This document shows positions 50,763-60,703 of a DNA stretch of 64,000 bases, piece after piece (position 1 is the stretch's first letter; every line of letters starts with the position of its first letter). Below the pieces are notes generated by a model. That model was not told the origin of the DNA, ran no database searches, and saw nothing but the letters and a program-made list of their open reading frames with translations. Origin of the DNA: Shiella aurantiaca (GTDB taxonomy: Bacteria > Bacteroidota > Bacteroidia > Cytophagales > Cyclobacteriaceae); assembly GCA_030412945.1 (NCBI GenBank), contig JAUHJS010000008.1, positions 1 to 64,000 of the forward strand, given 5' to 3'. Both the position numbers and the translations under genes were made by a program.

Positions 50763-53105
50763 ATGAAGAAACTTTACCTAATGCTGCTCCTACTAATAGG
50801 AACAGGCGCTAGCCTTTTGGCGCAACAGAAATTTACCATCAACGGGCACATCCGCGACAAAGCCAATGGAGAAGGCATGATTGGTGCCACCATTTATATT
50901 CCTGAAATCAGTTCCGGAGCCACCACCAATGTATATGGTTTTTATTCCATCACTTTGCCTGCAGGCGACTACACCTTGGTGTTTCGTTCGTTAGGGTATG
51001 TCACGCTGGAGCAGAAAATAAGCCTTAATGGTAATACCAAGCTAGAGATAGAGTTGGAGGAAGAAAAATCAACCCTTGAAGAAGTGGTAGTGACCGGAGA
51101 GCGGGTAGATGCCAATGTGAAAAGCATGGAAATGAGCGTAAACAAGCTTGAAATGAAAACCATACAGCGCATGCCGGCCCTACTAGGTGAGGTGGATGTT
51201 ATCCGAAGTATTCAGCTATTGCCGGGCGTATCTACCGTGGGCGAAGGCGCTTCGGGTTTTAATGTGCGTGGTGGTGGTGTAGATCAGAATTTGATTCTGC
51301 TGGACGAGTCTCCGGTGTACAACAGCTCCCACTTGTTTGGCTTCTTCTCCGTCTTTAATCCCGATGCGGTGAAGGATGTAAAATTGATAAAAGGTGGAAT
51401 TCCCGCCCAGTACGGAGGGCGACTCTCCTCTCTGTTAGACGTACGCATGAAAGATGGTAACTCCAAAGAACTTAGTGGTACCGGAGGGGTAGGAACGGTT
51501 TCGAGCCGACTCAGCGTAGAAGCGCCTATTATAAAAGACAAAAGCTCTTTTATTTTAGCCGGAAGACGCTCCTATGCCGATTTGTTCCTCAAGCTATCAC
51601 CCGATGAGAATTTGCGTGAAAATGCAGCTTATTTCTATGATTTGAGTGCCAAAGTAAATTATAAACTCAACGACCGTAACACGTTCTATCTATCGGGTTA
51701 CTTCGGCAAAGATGTATTTAAATTTGCCGACCTTTTTAAGATGAGCTGGGGCAATTATACCTCCACCATCCGCTGGAATCACCTGTTCAGTGAACGCCTA
51801 TTTGCCAATTTCACCGGAATTTATAGCAATTACGATTACCTGCTCGGCAGCAACCTGTCCTCACAAGGCTTTGAGTGGAAAAGCAATATCATCAACTGGT
51901 CGCCTAAGGTGGATTTGGCCTATTATCTCAACACCAATAATACCCTTACTTTCGGGGCGAGCGCCATTTTCTATACCTTCAAGCCGGGCGACATTTCGGT
52001 TACCAGCGATTCCTTTTTCAATGCCTACCAAGCCCCTTGGCAGTATGGCCGCGAATATGCCGCCTATGTAGACAACGAACAGAAAATCGGGACGCGTCTG
52101 AGCTTACAATACGGCCTACGCGTATCGGCTTTCGATTACCAAGGTCCTCGCACCGTGTATGATTATGTAGGCGTAACCGGACAGCGAAAGCGCCCAGTGA
52201 ATCCACGAACCTTTGAGAAGGGGGAATCCATCGCTTTTTATCCCAATGTAGAACCAAGGATATCTGCCAATATAGCAACCGATAACAATAGCTCCATAAA
52301 GGCGAGTTATAACCGCATGGTGCAATACATCCACCTGATTTCTAACACTACGGCCGCTTCGCCTTTGGATATTTGGCAACCGAGCACCAATAACATAAAA
52401 CCCGAACGAGCCGACCAATGGGTGTTGGGCTATTTTAGGAATTTCCAAGACAACCGTTTCGAGACTTCCGTGGAAGGCTATTATAAAACCATGTCTAACC
52501 AGATTGATTATATCAATGGCGCCCAGCTTTTGCTGAACGATAGCCTCGAGGGTGATCTGCTTTACGGGAAAGGTCGTTCCTACGGACTGGAATTCTTTGC
52601 CAAGAAAAACACAGGAGCCTTAACAGGCTGGATAAGCTATACCCTGTCGCGTTCTGAGCGCCAAATTGAGGGTATCAACCAAGGAAATTGGTATCGGGCC
52701 AAATATGATAAAACCCACAACCTATCAGTGGTGGGGATTTATGAATTGAATGAGCGCTGGAGCTTTTCGGGAAACTTTACCTATAGTACAGGGGTAGTTA
52801 CCACCTTCCCCAATGCCCGTTGGGAATACGAAGGCATCACCATTCCGTACAATACCAATGATGTACGCAATAACTTTCGCGTGCCAGCCTATCACCGCCT
52901 TGACTTAGCGGCTACTTTGCAAAACAAGCCCCGTAAAAACTGGGATAGCAATTGGGTATTCTCCATTTATAATGTGTATGCCCGCAAGAATGCCTACAGC
53001 ATTTATTTCCGCCAAAATGCCGATAACCCTACCAACACCGAAGCGGTGCGCTTGGCCATCTTAGGCATATTTGTTCCGGCCGTTACCTATAATTTCAATT
53101 TCTAA
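50763..53105 (+). CDS. TonB-dependent receptor with carboxypeptidase-like N-terminal domain
   Basis: 780 residues. Signal peptide at 1-20; carboxypeptidase regulatory-like domain at about 23-105 (DKANGEGMIGATIYIPE); plug at about 115-225 (EGASGFNVRGGGVDQNLILLDESPVYN); barrel to the end (FNF). It is followed after five bases by a DUF4249 lipoprotein, the usual partner of this receptor class, which is thought to bind a non-sugar ligand at the surface. Substrate unknown. Confidence 0.9.
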   Translation: MKKLYLMLLLLIGTGASLLAQQKFTINGHIRDKANGEGMIGATIYIPEISSGATTNVYGFYSITLPAGDYTLVFRSLGYVTLEQKISLNGNTKLEIELEEEKSTLEEVVVTGERVDANVKSMEMSVNKLEMKTIQRMPALLGEVDVIRSIQLLPGVSTVGEGASGFNVRGGGVDQNLILLDESPVYNSSHLFGFFSVFNPDAVKDVKLIKGGIPAQYGGRLSSLLDVRMKDGNSKELSGTGGVGTVSSRLSVEAPIIKDKSSFILAGRRSYADLFLKLSPDENLRENAAYFYDLSAKVNYKLNDRNTFYLSGYFGKDVFKFADLFKMSWGNYTSTIRWNHLFSERLFANFTGIYSNYDYLLGSNLSSQGFEWKSNIINWSPKVDLAYYLNTNNTLTFGASAIFYTFKPGDISVTSDSFFNAYQAPWQYGREYAAYVDNEQKIGTRLSLQYGLRVSAFDYQGPRTVYDYVGVTGQRKRPVNPRTFEKGESIAFYPNVEPRISANIATDNNSSIKASYNRMVQYIHLISNTTAASPLDIWQPSTNNIKPERADQWVLGYFRNFQDNRFETSVEGYYKTMSNQIDYINGAQLLLNDSLEGDLLYGKGRSYGLEFFAKKNTGALTGWISYTLSRSERQIEGINQGNWYRAKYDKTHNLSVVGIYELNERWSFSGNFTYSTGVVTTFPNARWEYEGITIPYNTNDVRNNFRVPAYHRLDLAATLQNKPRKNWDSNWVFSIYNVYARKNAYSIYFRQNADNPTNTEAVRLAILGIFVPAVTYNFNF

Positions 53106-53110
53106 TTGCT

Positions 53111-53956
53111 ATGAAAACATCTGGATTATATACGCTTTTACTTCTTTCACTTTTGGCCTTCAGTGCTTGCGAAGATGTGGTGGATGTAGACTTGGAGACA
53201 GGGGAAACTTTATTAGTGGTGCAAGCCCGCATTACCGACTCGCTGATGGTACAAAAAGTACAACTGAGCACTACAGCCGCTTACTTTAGCAATCAGCAAA
53301 CCCCACGGGTGAGCAATGCGCTGGTGCAACTTACCGAATACAATGAAAATGGCGAGGCCGTGGCCGTATATCCTTTTGTGGCTGATGAAAGCGCCCCCGG
53401 AGATTATACCTACGGCCCTTGGGCGGGCACCATAGGCTATACCTATGAGCTGGAAATCAATTGGAACGACCAGCAGTATGAGGCCATTACGCAGTTGAAA
53501 CGCATTCCAGATATCGATTCTTTGCGGGTATTTGAGCGCATCGACCAGTATCCTTTTGAAGATGGTAAATATGTGCAGATGTTTTTTCAGGAACTCCCCG
53601 GAAAAGGCGACTTCATGCAGCTCAAGTTTTATAAAAACGACACCCTTATAAACGATGGCGGAAACCTAGCATACTTTGACGACCCTTTGGTAGATGGCAG
53701 TTACATTGGTAATTTCGACATCACCTTTGAGCCATTTACTTTAGAAGATACTGTGCGGGTAGAAATGTACTCGATTACGCGCGAGCAGTTTACCTTTTTC
53801 AACGAAATGATAGGGCAAGTCAATAACGGTGGCCTCTTTGCCAATCCTCCGGCCAATGTGCGGGGCAATATAATCAACCGCGACCCCAGCGGGCCGGAAG
53901 CCCTCGGATTCTTTGCCTGTACGGGCTTCCGAGCCAAGGAAATTATTGTTAAGTAA
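53111..53956 (+). CDS. DUF4249 surface lipoprotein
   Basis: 281 residues. The lipoprotein signal ends in LLAFSAC and is followed by EDVVDVDLETGETLLVVQARITDS, the conserved start of DUF4249. The central region shows beta-sandwich strands (VSNALVQLTEYNENGEAV). Members pair with TonB receptors and probably play a SusD-like binding role. A terminator follows eight bases after the stop. Confidence 0.88.
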   Translation: MKTSGLYTLLLLSLLAFSACEDVVDVDLETGETLLVVQARITDSLMVQKVQLSTTAAYFSNQQTPRVSNALVQLTEYNENGEAVAVYPFVADESAPGDYTYGPWAGTIGYTYELEINWNDQQYEAITQLKRIPDIDSLRVFERIDQYPFEDGKYVQMFFQELPGKGDFMQLKFYKNDTLINDGGNLAYFDDPLVDGSYIGNFDITFEPFTLEDTVRVEMYSITREQFTFFNEMIGQVNNGGLFANPPANVRGNIINRDPSGPEALGFFACTGFRAKEIIVK

Positions 53957-53963
53957 ATTTTTC

Positions 53964-53990
53964 AAAGGGCATCTTTCGATGCCCTTTTTT
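53964..53990 (+). terminator. intrinsic terminator after the DUF4249 gene
   Basis: A perfect stem AAAGGGCATC / GATGCCCTTT with loop TTTC, followed by a T tract. Confidence 0.9.
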
Positions 53991-54025
53991 TGTACTTTAG
54001 AGGTGATGTACACTATCGCCACTTC

Positions 54026-55408
54026 ATGATTAGCTCCAATGAACTCGTGCTTCGTCTCTTCACAGCCTATGCTGCCCAAGGGTTCATCGCTGTTATTCTG
54101 GCCTTTGTTTTTTACTATTATGGCAAGCAAGGCAAGCGCCATCACCTAATTCTATGGGCGTGGATGTGGATATCCTATGCCATACATTTAGCGGGCGTAT
54201 CCTTGGTTACCTTATTAGAACGAGGCGTGCTCAGCCCAATTCAAGCTATAGCCTTCGGTACCTTTCCACAGATTGTGGGCATGCTAGCTATGGCTGTATT
54301 CTTAATTGCCGGTACGCATCAACTCATCCGAGGCAAAAGGAAAATACAGTATCTGCTAGCCGTGCTGGCAGGAACCTTTGTTCTTTCTTTAGTCCTTTCC
54401 TTTTTATATTTCGATCATCCGGAGGGAGGCACCGTGCGCTATATCAGCCGAGTGGGTGTGCGTTGCTTGGTGGCCGGAGTGGCCTTTATCGTAAGCGGGA
54501 TTATCACTTTTCGTCACGAGCGCTTTCGGGGGCGCTTGGGCCAAAAAATCATGAGCCTTTTCATCTTACTTTTTGGTTTGGAACAGTTGCACTATTTCAT
54601 TACCGTTATGGGCAATGTCATGGGCTACAACATCACCTTTCCCTATATCTATTTTGGTATTGTGGAACTTGTATTGATGGCCTTGATTGGCTTGGGCATG
54701 GTGATGTGGCTGCTCGAAGATGAAAGCCGACAGCTGGAAAGGACCAATAAAGAACTCGACAGCTTTTTGTACCGCACTTCGCACGATTTACGCGCACCCA
54801 TTTCTTCTTTGCTGGGGCTGGTGAACATCGCACGCTACGATTTGCCCGATGAAAAAGCACATGAATACCTCAAAATGATTGAAGGACGAATAGTGAAGCT
54901 AGATGAGCTGCTGACTGAGGTATTGATTTACTCGCGCGAGTCGAAGCTGGAAGTGGAAAAGAAAGAAGTGGTGTTCAATGAACTGCTCGATGCCGTGCTC
55001 CACGAAGTCTATTTTTATCAGCAGGCTACGCAAATACGCCTCGATTACGACCGAACTACCAGCATTACCTTTCTCTCCGATTTTAGGCAATTGAAAATCA
55101 TCCTGCAAAACCTATTTACCAATGCCATCAAATACCACGACTTATCCAAACCTGACCCTTACATAGCCGTACGGGTTCGCATGGAGCATAAGCAGGTGGT
55201 GATTCAGGTGATTGATAACGGAGAGGGAATAGATGCACAGGCGCAAGCCAAAATCTTCGATATGTTCTATCGTGCCAGCAGCCAATCGGAAGGCACCGGA
55301 CTAGGCCTGTACATCGTGCAGCAGGCCGTGGAAAAACTCAATGGAAAGATTGAAGTGCAATCGGTAGTGGGCGAGGGCAGTACCTTTACCCTCACCCTTC
55401 CCCAATAA
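54026..55408 (+). CDS. membrane sensor histidine kinase
   Basis: 460 residues. About seven TM helices fill residues 8-235, a short linker follows, then HisKA with the H-box SFLYRTSHDLRAPISSLLGL (about 253-272), the N-box LFTNAIKYHD and G-boxes NGEGID and GTGLGLYIVQQAVE. The membrane part is of the small 7TM sensor kind with no periplasmic domain. No response-regulator gene is adjacent, so it is an orphan. The ATG at 54026 is the first that fits the membrane domain. Confidence 0.9.
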   Translation: MISSNELVLRLFTAYAAQGFIAVILAFVFYYYGKQGKRHHLILWAWMWISYAIHLAGVSLVTLLERGVLSPIQAIAFGTFPQIVGMLAMAVFLIAGTHQLIRGKRKIQYLLAVLAGTFVLSLVLSFLYFDHPEGGTVRYISRVGVRCLVAGVAFIVSGIITFRHERFRGRLGQKIMSLFILLFGLEQLHYFITVMGNVMGYNITFPYIYFGIVELVLMALIGLGMVMWLLEDESRQLERTNKELDSFLYRTSHDLRAPISSLLGLVNIARYDLPDEKAHEYLKMIEGRIVKLDELLTEVLIYSRESKLEVEKKEVVFNELLDAVLHEVYFYQQATQIRLDYDRTTSITFLSDFRQLKIILQNLFTNAIKYHDLSKPDPYIAVRVRMEHKQVVIQVIDNGEGIDAQAQAKIFDMFYRASSQSEGTGLGLYIVQQAVEKLNGKIEVQSVVGEGSTFTLTLPQ

Positions 55409-55409
55409 A

Positions 55410-55754
55410 TTATTCCTTCTCGCTGATTTTCTTGGCGATTTGGTAATACACCAAAAAGCCAATCCCTACAAAGGCGGCTATAATGCCGTACTTTGCAGTA
55501 GAATCGTAAGCGAAAGGCAAGAAATCCGACACCACCAAGGCTAAGCCTACGGTAATCATCAAAATGCCCCACTTTAAGGAACCCAAGCTATTGTTGGTTT
55601 TTTGCTCACGGAAAAGTGCCTGTGCTTCTTCGTTCACAAAACCCTTCTCAATCATGTTTTTCTTCAAAATGTAATTGGTGTAGATCCGGATAATATACAC
55701 GATACCTAAAAAAGGAATGCCAATTACGACCATGGGAATTAATACTTGTTGCAT
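55410..55754 (-). CDS. small membrane protein, DUF6249-like
   Basis: 114 residues. An N-terminal TM (6-25), a basic linker with KKNMIEKGFVNEEA, and two C-terminal TM helices (about 62-80 and 88-105). This arrangement is common in Bacteroidota next to ECF sigma genes, and here the divergent neighbour is an ECF sigma factor whose start lies 113 bp away. Convergent with the kinase gene, with one base between the two ends. Confidence 0.7.
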   Translation of the reverse strand: MQQVLIPMVVIGIPFLGIVYIIRIYTNYILKKNMIEKGFVNEEAQALFREQKTNNSLGSLKWGILMITVGLALVVSDFLPFAYDSTAKYGIIAAFVGIGFLVYYQIAKKISEKE

Positions 55755-55867
55755 ACGCGTTGTTGTTTATGTTTGCCCATTGGACAGGCCACCTTAGGAA
55801 GATGTTGCACTATTTTTCTAAAAATATTTTTGCAACCTTTACTATACCTCCACTGTCACATGGGCGT

Positions 55868-56425
55868 ATGACTTCAGAAGAAGAGCTCGTTAAAAAGGTC
55901 ATGGCAGGCGACTCGCGCGCCAGCAAGCAACTCATTGTGGATTACCAAGCGTTGGTGTTCCACATGATAGCCCGTGTGATTAAAAATAAGGAAGATGCCG
56001 AAGATGTAGCCCAAGAGGTGTTTATCAAGATATTCCACTACTTGCCTTCTTTTAAGTTTCAGTCGAAGCTCAGTACCTGGATTGCCTCTATCGCCTATCG
56101 GATGGCGCTCAATTATTTGGATAAAAAACGCCTGCTGATAAGCGATAAAGAACTAGACCAAGTGGCAGTGGCACAGTTGGAAAAGGCCGATACTTCACTG
56201 ATTAAGGCCGAAACTAAAGAATATGTGCAAGAGCTCATCGATCAGCTACCTGCTCAATACCGATTGGTGCTCATGCTCTACCACATGGAAGAGTTTGACT
56301 ACCAAGAGATTCAAGAAATCACAGGCATGCCAGAAGGAACCGTGAAAAACTACCTTTTTCGGGCGCGTAAACTATTAAAAGAAAAAATTAGTCCTAACAC
56401 CAAAAACACCCTCTTGTATGGATAA
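55868..56425 (+). CDS. ECF-family RNA polymerase sigma factor
   Basis: 185 residues from the ATG at 55868 (MTSEEELVKKVMAGDS). Sigma-70 region 2 is about 12-85 (ARVIKNKEDAEDVAQEVFIKIFHYLP), region 4 about 120-175 (LPAQYRLVLMLYHMEEFDYQEIQEITGMPEGTVKNYLFRARK). A longer reading upstream lacks sigma features. The next gene overlaps by eight bases and is likely its regulator. Confidence 0.92.
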   Translation: MTSEEELVKKVMAGDSRASKQLIVDYQALVFHMIARVIKNKEDAEDVAQEVFIKIFHYLPSFKFQSKLSTWIASIAYRMALNYLDKKRLLISDKELDQVAVAQLEKADTSLIKAETKEYVQELIDQLPAQYRLVLMLYHMEEFDYQEIQEITGMPEGTVKNYLFRARKLLKEKISPNTKNTLLYG

Positions 56426-56822
56426 GTTAGATAAAGAAATGCAGCAATGGCTAGCCGGACAAACAAGCGACAGCCAGCAAAGGGCGGAGGAAGAAGCGCG
56501 CTATCTTGCTTTATACAATGCCTTGGCGGAGAAACCGGAAATAAAAATTCCGGCTCGATTTGCCGAAAATGTACTGAAGAAACTGGAAGCCCAAGAAAAC
56601 CCACGGTGGGTAATGCAGATGTGGGGAAAAATGGCCGCCCTTTTTATAATCACAGTCGCATCGGGAATCTTACTGGCTTTACTGGGCTTCCGATTGATGG
56701 AAGGCTTTGATTTTAGCCTGAAACCCTACGTTATGCCTACTATTTTTGCCCTTATCCTACTTTTCATCATCGAGTATGCCGACTTCTATTGGCTCAAAAG
56801 CAAGCAGATGTTTAGGCGCTAA
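56418..56822 (+). CDS. membrane protein partner of the ECF sigma factor, possible anti-sigma factor
   Basis: 134 residues. The cytosolic N-terminal half is helical and charged (1-68), with two TM helices at about 73-92 and 103-120. The overlap with the sigma gene and the one-sided membrane layout are as in anti-sigma factors, but there is no recognisable zinc motif. Its last 11 bases overlap the end of the convergent glycosyltransferase gene. Confidence 0.65.
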   Translation: MDKLDKEMQQWLAGQTSDSQQRAEEEARYLALYNALAEKPEIKIPARFAENVLKKLEAQENPRWVMQMWGKMAALFIITVASGILLALLGFRLMEGFDFSLKPYVMPTIFALILLFIIEYADFYWLKSKQMFRR

Positions 56823-58011
56823 GGGAGGCCTGTGACGGCATGCTGCTGAGGCTTGGGGCTTTATTCTCCAAGATTCCAATAAGCCTATCAACTTGAATGT
56901 CAATAGAAAAATAGTTTTCTGCTACTTCGCGCGCATTGTTCTGATAGGTTTTCAGCAGGTCGCGGTTGATCATAAAAGGCTTAATTTTCTCCACAAATTC
57001 GGCTGGAAAATACGGATTAGCAAAGAAGCCAAAGCGGTGGTCTTTAGCCATTTCGGCTAGCCATCCTTCAATATTTACCACAATGAGTTTGCCTGCGGCC
57101 AGCCCGTCAAAATACTTATTGGGGCTATTGGTTTGCAGGATAGGCTTATCAGCAAAAGATACATACACGGCCTGCACCTTGTCTAAAAATGCTTTCACCA
57201 CCTGCTTATCGCCAAAGGGATAAAAGGCCAGGTTGTTCAAGCGCGACTCATACGCAAGGGTTTTTAAGCGGGGCAAGTCGGCACCATCAGCCAAAATTTT
57301 AAAATGGATAGGCAAATTTTCCTCTTGACAATAGTGGGCAATCCTAAGCAAACTATCCAGGGCATTTACCCTGCCTGCCGCTCCGGTATAGCCTATCGAA
57401 AAGAGAGGACTTTCACTATTATCACTGGCACTAAAATGGGCGCAATCGGCCATATTGGGGATTAAATGCACCGTTTTCTCCGGAAAGCGCTGCACAATAG
57501 ACTGCTGTATGCCGGGCGATAAAGCAATGATTTTTTCCGCATGGCGATAAATCAATCGCTCCAAGGCAAAAGCCAGTTTTTTAGCACCCGGCAGGTTCAG
57601 ATAGCCCATTTGGATGGGAGCTTCGGGCCAGAGGTCGCGTACTTCAAAGTAAAAAGGCACCTGAAGGAGCTTTTTTAAACGCAGGGCAATCCATCCGGTA
57701 GTGAGCGGAGTACTGGTAGCATAAATCACATCTACCTGTTTGATTTTCTGACCCAGTGCTATTGCTTTCAGCACAAAGCGGATAAAAGCCATCATGCGCA
57801 TCCAGGCATTCATGCGGTTGTCATAGGGAATAGGCAAGTAATGCACCACTATGCCTTGGTAATTTACCCGCTGGTAAGTCGATTGATTCCATGAAGTAAT
57901 CATTTCCACCTCATGACCTTTGTCCACCAAACCCTTAGCCAAATAGTAAGAACGGATGGCTCCGCCTTCTTCGGGTGTTTTAAAATACTGATGGATGTAA
58001 AGGATTTTCAT
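56812..58011 (-). CDS. family 4 glycosyltransferase (WbuB-like)
   Basis: 399 residues. GT-B fold: N-terminal LYIHQYFKTPEEGGAIRSYYLAKGL, then FEVRDLWPEAPIQMG, the loop PNMADCAHF, and the C-terminal donor domain with IGYTGAAGRVNALDSLL and NSPNKYFDGLAAGK (about 300-313). Probably transfers a sugar from a nucleotide donor in surface polysaccharide assembly. Followed upstream in the same direction by an AsnB-type gene, a pairing often seen in exopolysaccharide loci. Confidence 0.88.
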   Translation of the reverse strand: MKILYIHQYFKTPEEGGAIRSYYLAKGLVDKGHEVEMITSWNQSTYQRVNYQGIVVHYLPIPYDNRMNAWMRMMAFIRFVLKAIALGQKIKQVDVIYATSTPLTTGWIALRLKKLLQVPFYFEVRDLWPEAPIQMGYLNLPGAKKLAFALERLIYRHAEKIIALSPGIQQSIVQRFPEKTVHLIPNMADCAHFSASDNSESPLFSIGYTGAAGRVNALDSLLRIAHYCQEENLPIHFKILADGADLPRLKTLAYESRLNNLAFYPFGDKQVVKAFLDKVQAVYVSFADKPILQTNSPNKYFDGLAAGKLIVVNIEGWLAEMAKDHRFGFFANPYFPAEFVEKIKPFMINRDLLKTYQNNAREVAENYFSIDIQVDRLIGILENKAPSLSSMPSQASLSA

Positions 58012-58057
58012 AGCGGCTATCGTGCAAAGATACTAAGCCTAAGCCATTGAATAGCAG

Positions 58058-59860
58058 CTAATCGATGAAGTTCACCGAAAACCACCTGAAAAGCAGTAAA
58101 TAACTATAAATCTCAGCGGCATAATCTCTTTTACCCGCTCGATGCGCAGCAATAAGCGCTTGGTATGTTGAGGAAGGAATATAGGCATGCAGGGGATGCC
58201 CAGCGGGAAAACTCGCCTCAAATAAGGCCAAAGCCGCTTGGCTATGGAAAAACTGCGACAAAGGCATCCCAAAACCCATCTTGCTCCGTTGCACATAGGG
58301 TTTTCCATCCATTTGAATTAGCAATTCGCGAAGCGGGGTTTTTCTTCCTTTAGCCAAAAGCTCTTGAGCGGTATACTGTTGGGCAATCTCTACCACGGTT
58401 TTATCCAAAAAAGGCAAACGCAGCTCCAAGGCTTGCCACATGCTCATGCGGTCGGACAGGGCGAGCACATCTTCTACCAAGTAATGCCGCTGATCATGCT
58501 GCAAAGCCCAGCGTATGGCCTCCTCCGGATTTCTCAATTCCTTCTTTTCAAAAGCTGGAAGTTCAGCTTGCATGGCACAAAAGCGCAGGAAAGTTTCTTG
58601 TGCCGAAGGACTAAGCGCACGGAGAAATTGCTGCGCATGACGTTTCCGCTCAGAAGAGAAAAGGCCAAGCAAAGGAAGCAAGGCTCCTTGTCCTGCTTTC
58701 AAAATCTGCATAAGCTGCGGGTGGTTCAGTGCTTGCCAAAAAGCTGCATGCCGATTGTAGCCTGCAAACAGTTCATCAGCTCCGGCTCCGCTCAGGGCAA
58801 AGGTAATCCCTCTTTTTCGGGCCGATTGCGCCAAAAGCTGGGTGAGCCAAGCAGCCGAGTCGGCTATGGGCTGATCGACACTATGCACAAAAGCCTCAAA
58901 ATCATCCCAAAGGGAAGCGTCTACGGGTGTGGGAAACCACGCAGCACCGTATTGCTTGGCAGCCTTTTGGGCATATTCGCTATCGGGTGAAGGGCTGTCG
59001 GTAAATTGTATGGAAAACGCAGGAAGTGAAATGCCCAAATCTTGCAAGAGCGCCAGCAGCAAGGTACTATCTATGCCTCCACTCAAAAAAATCCCTCCAT
59101 TAACCTCGCCTTGCAGGTGATTGAACAGAGCTTCTTGCAAGCCTTCGCGGAGCGAAATTCTTTCTACATGTTCTGATTTCTTGAGTGTATACGAACTGAT
59201 TTCAGCTGCCCGATTTTCGGGAAACCGCCCTATATTTTGTGGTGGCAATTCCCACACATCCTGAAAAAAAGTAGCCGGAGCAGGGGCTGCTTTATAGGCC
59301 AAATAATAGGGAATAGCTTCATGATTAAACCTTTTACTAATCAGTCCCGAAGCAAAAATCCCTCGGCATTCTGAACTGATGAGCAAGGCTTCATCGGATT
59401 GTGCATAGTACAAAGGCTTCATTCCCTGTGCATCGCGGGCGGTGAAAAAAGTTTTCTCCTGCGCATCCACAAATACCAAGGCAAACATGCCCTGAAAATC
59501 GGCCAAGCCCTTTTCACCATACAGGCTAAGCCAGTGCAGTACCACTTCGGTATCGGAAGCCGTGCTGAACGACACGCCTTTTGTTAGGAGTTGATTTTTG
59601 AGGGCAATGTAATTGTACAGCTGCCCATTGAAAAGGAGAGCAAAACGCTTGTCGCTACTTTGGAAAGGCTGATTGGCACGCTCGTGCACATCCACGATTT
59701 TCAGGCGATTAAAACCCAAAAATAAACTTTGCTGCTTATGCCAAGGAATGGAAATATAAGCGCTGGAATCGGGGCCGCGGTGGGTGGTGGCCGCATTCAT
59801 TTTTTCAATAGCAGCCCGACCCAGGGAGTCATCGCAGAGTAAGGCATTAAGCCCACACAT
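58058..59860 (-). CDS. asnB: asparagine synthase (glutamine-hydrolysing), AsnB family
   Basis: 600 residues. Class II glutaminase: nucleophile Cys2 in MCGLNALL, with RGPDSSAY and FNGQLYNY. The synthetase domain has the PP-loop LSGGIDSTLLL (near 258-268) and GAGADELFAGYNRH. It makes asparagine from aspartate and ATP or, in polysaccharide loci, amidates a sugar acid; the glycosyltransferase next door keeps the second option open. Confidence 0.9.
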   Translation of the reverse strand: MCGLNALLCDDSLGRAAIEKMNAATTHRGPDSSAYISIPWHKQQSLFLGFNRLKIVDVHERANQPFQSSDKRFALLFNGQLYNYIALKNQLLTKGVSFSTASDTEVVLHWLSLYGEKGLADFQGMFALVFVDAQEKTFFTARDAQGMKPLYYAQSDEALLISSECRGIFASGLISKRFNHEAIPYYLAYKAAPAPATFFQDVWELPPQNIGRFPENRAAEISSYTLKKSEHVERISLREGLQEALFNHLQGEVNGGIFLSGGIDSTLLLALLQDLGISLPAFSIQFTDSPSPDSEYAQKAAKQYGAAWFPTPVDASLWDDFEAFVHSVDQPIADSAAWLTQLLAQSARKRGITFALSGAGADELFAGYNRHAAFWQALNHPQLMQILKAGQGALLPLLGLFSSERKRHAQQFLRALSPSAQETFLRFCAMQAELPAFEKKELRNPEEAIRWALQHDQRHYLVEDVLALSDRMSMWQALELRLPFLDKTVVEIAQQYTAQELLAKGRKTPLRELLIQMDGKPYVQRSKMGFGMPLSQFFHSQAALALFEASFPAGHPLHAYIPSSTYQALIAAHRAGKRDYAAEIYSYLLLFRWFSVNFID

Positions 59861-59862
59861 AC

Positions 59863-60240
59863 TTAATACACCTCAAACTGAATGGGAATACGCAAAAGGT
59901 CGCGGAAATCCTGACCAATTTCTTTCATGTCTTCGTCTTCCTCTTTGTAATACCAGTAAATAGTCACTTCCGATACCTTATTGTTGCGCATCTCCTGAAA
60001 CTCTGTGAGGATATCCAAAATATACTTGGAAGTACTGGTATTGAAATATTCCATTTTCACGGTGAGGGTGGTGTTCACCTGAGGCTTGTCCTTGTACTTA
60101 CGAATGTGCTGCAATACGGGCGAGAATATCTCGGAGGAATTTTCGGGCACAGAAATCCCGGAAATTTCAAAACTCCCTCTTTCAGGGTCTAGCACTACAG
60201 TGGGCGATAAATCGGTTCCTTCAATTCGTATCATAAACAA
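59863..60240 (-). CDS. SiaC-family (DUF1987) regulatory phosphoprotein
   Basis: 125 residues. LDPERGSFEISGISVPENSSEIFSPVLQHI is the DUF1987/SiaC signature including the phosphorylatable Ser region; YFNTSTSKYILDIL follows. In other bacteria SiaC is an anti-sigma-antagonist-like protein acting with a SiaB kinase and a diguanylate cyclase, which are not in view. Two bases separate it from the asnB start. Confidence 0.85.
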   Translation of the reverse strand: MFMIRIEGTDLSPTVVLDPERGSFEISGISVPENSSEIFSPVLQHIRKYKDKPQVNTTLTVKMEYFNTSTSKYILDILTEFQEMRNNKVSEVTIYWYYKEEDEDMKEIGQDFRDLLRIPIQFEVY

Positions 60241-60298
60241 TTATAGAACTAGTAAATATACAAGGTTTTTCCAGATTTCAAGGTGCATTTTGCCCTAT

Positions 60299-60559
60299 CT
60301 ATTTCTGTCGGTCGCGCCTCCAGAGATACAAAAACTGTAACCCATAAATAATCAAGTTGATAGCAATCATAGCCGCTACCCCAATCAGCACGTACATCGA
60401 CTCTACGTTGATATCATAAAACAACCAAGCGCCTTGCACACCCAACAAAGCCAAGCAGCTTATCATGACCGCATAGCGAAATGGCGACATCCGAGGCCCA
60501 CTGCTGTATGCACTGATGAGCAACAGTAAAATCACCATGATAATAAACCCTACAAGCAT
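60299..60559 (-). CDS. small three-helix membrane protein
   Basis: 86 residues with TM helices at about 2-18, 27-47 and 55-78 and a basic C-terminus (LWRRDRQK). No family recognised. Same direction as the SiaC-type gene and 58 bp upstream of its start. Confidence 0.6.
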   Translation of the reverse strand: MLVGFIIMVILLLLISAYSSGPRMSPFRYAVMISCLALLGVQGAWLFYDINVESMYVLIGVAAMIAINLIIYGLQFLYLWRRDRQK

Positions 60560-60703
60560 GCCTGATAACTAATAGCTTTGAATCAAAGTTCCCGTTTCCA
60601 CGAACACCTTAAAGTACTATTTTTTATCAAAACCATCTATACAATTATCGTTTTTAATCTTAGCGGCTTTTAGTAGCTTGAAACCCAAACTTCACAACAC
60701 ACT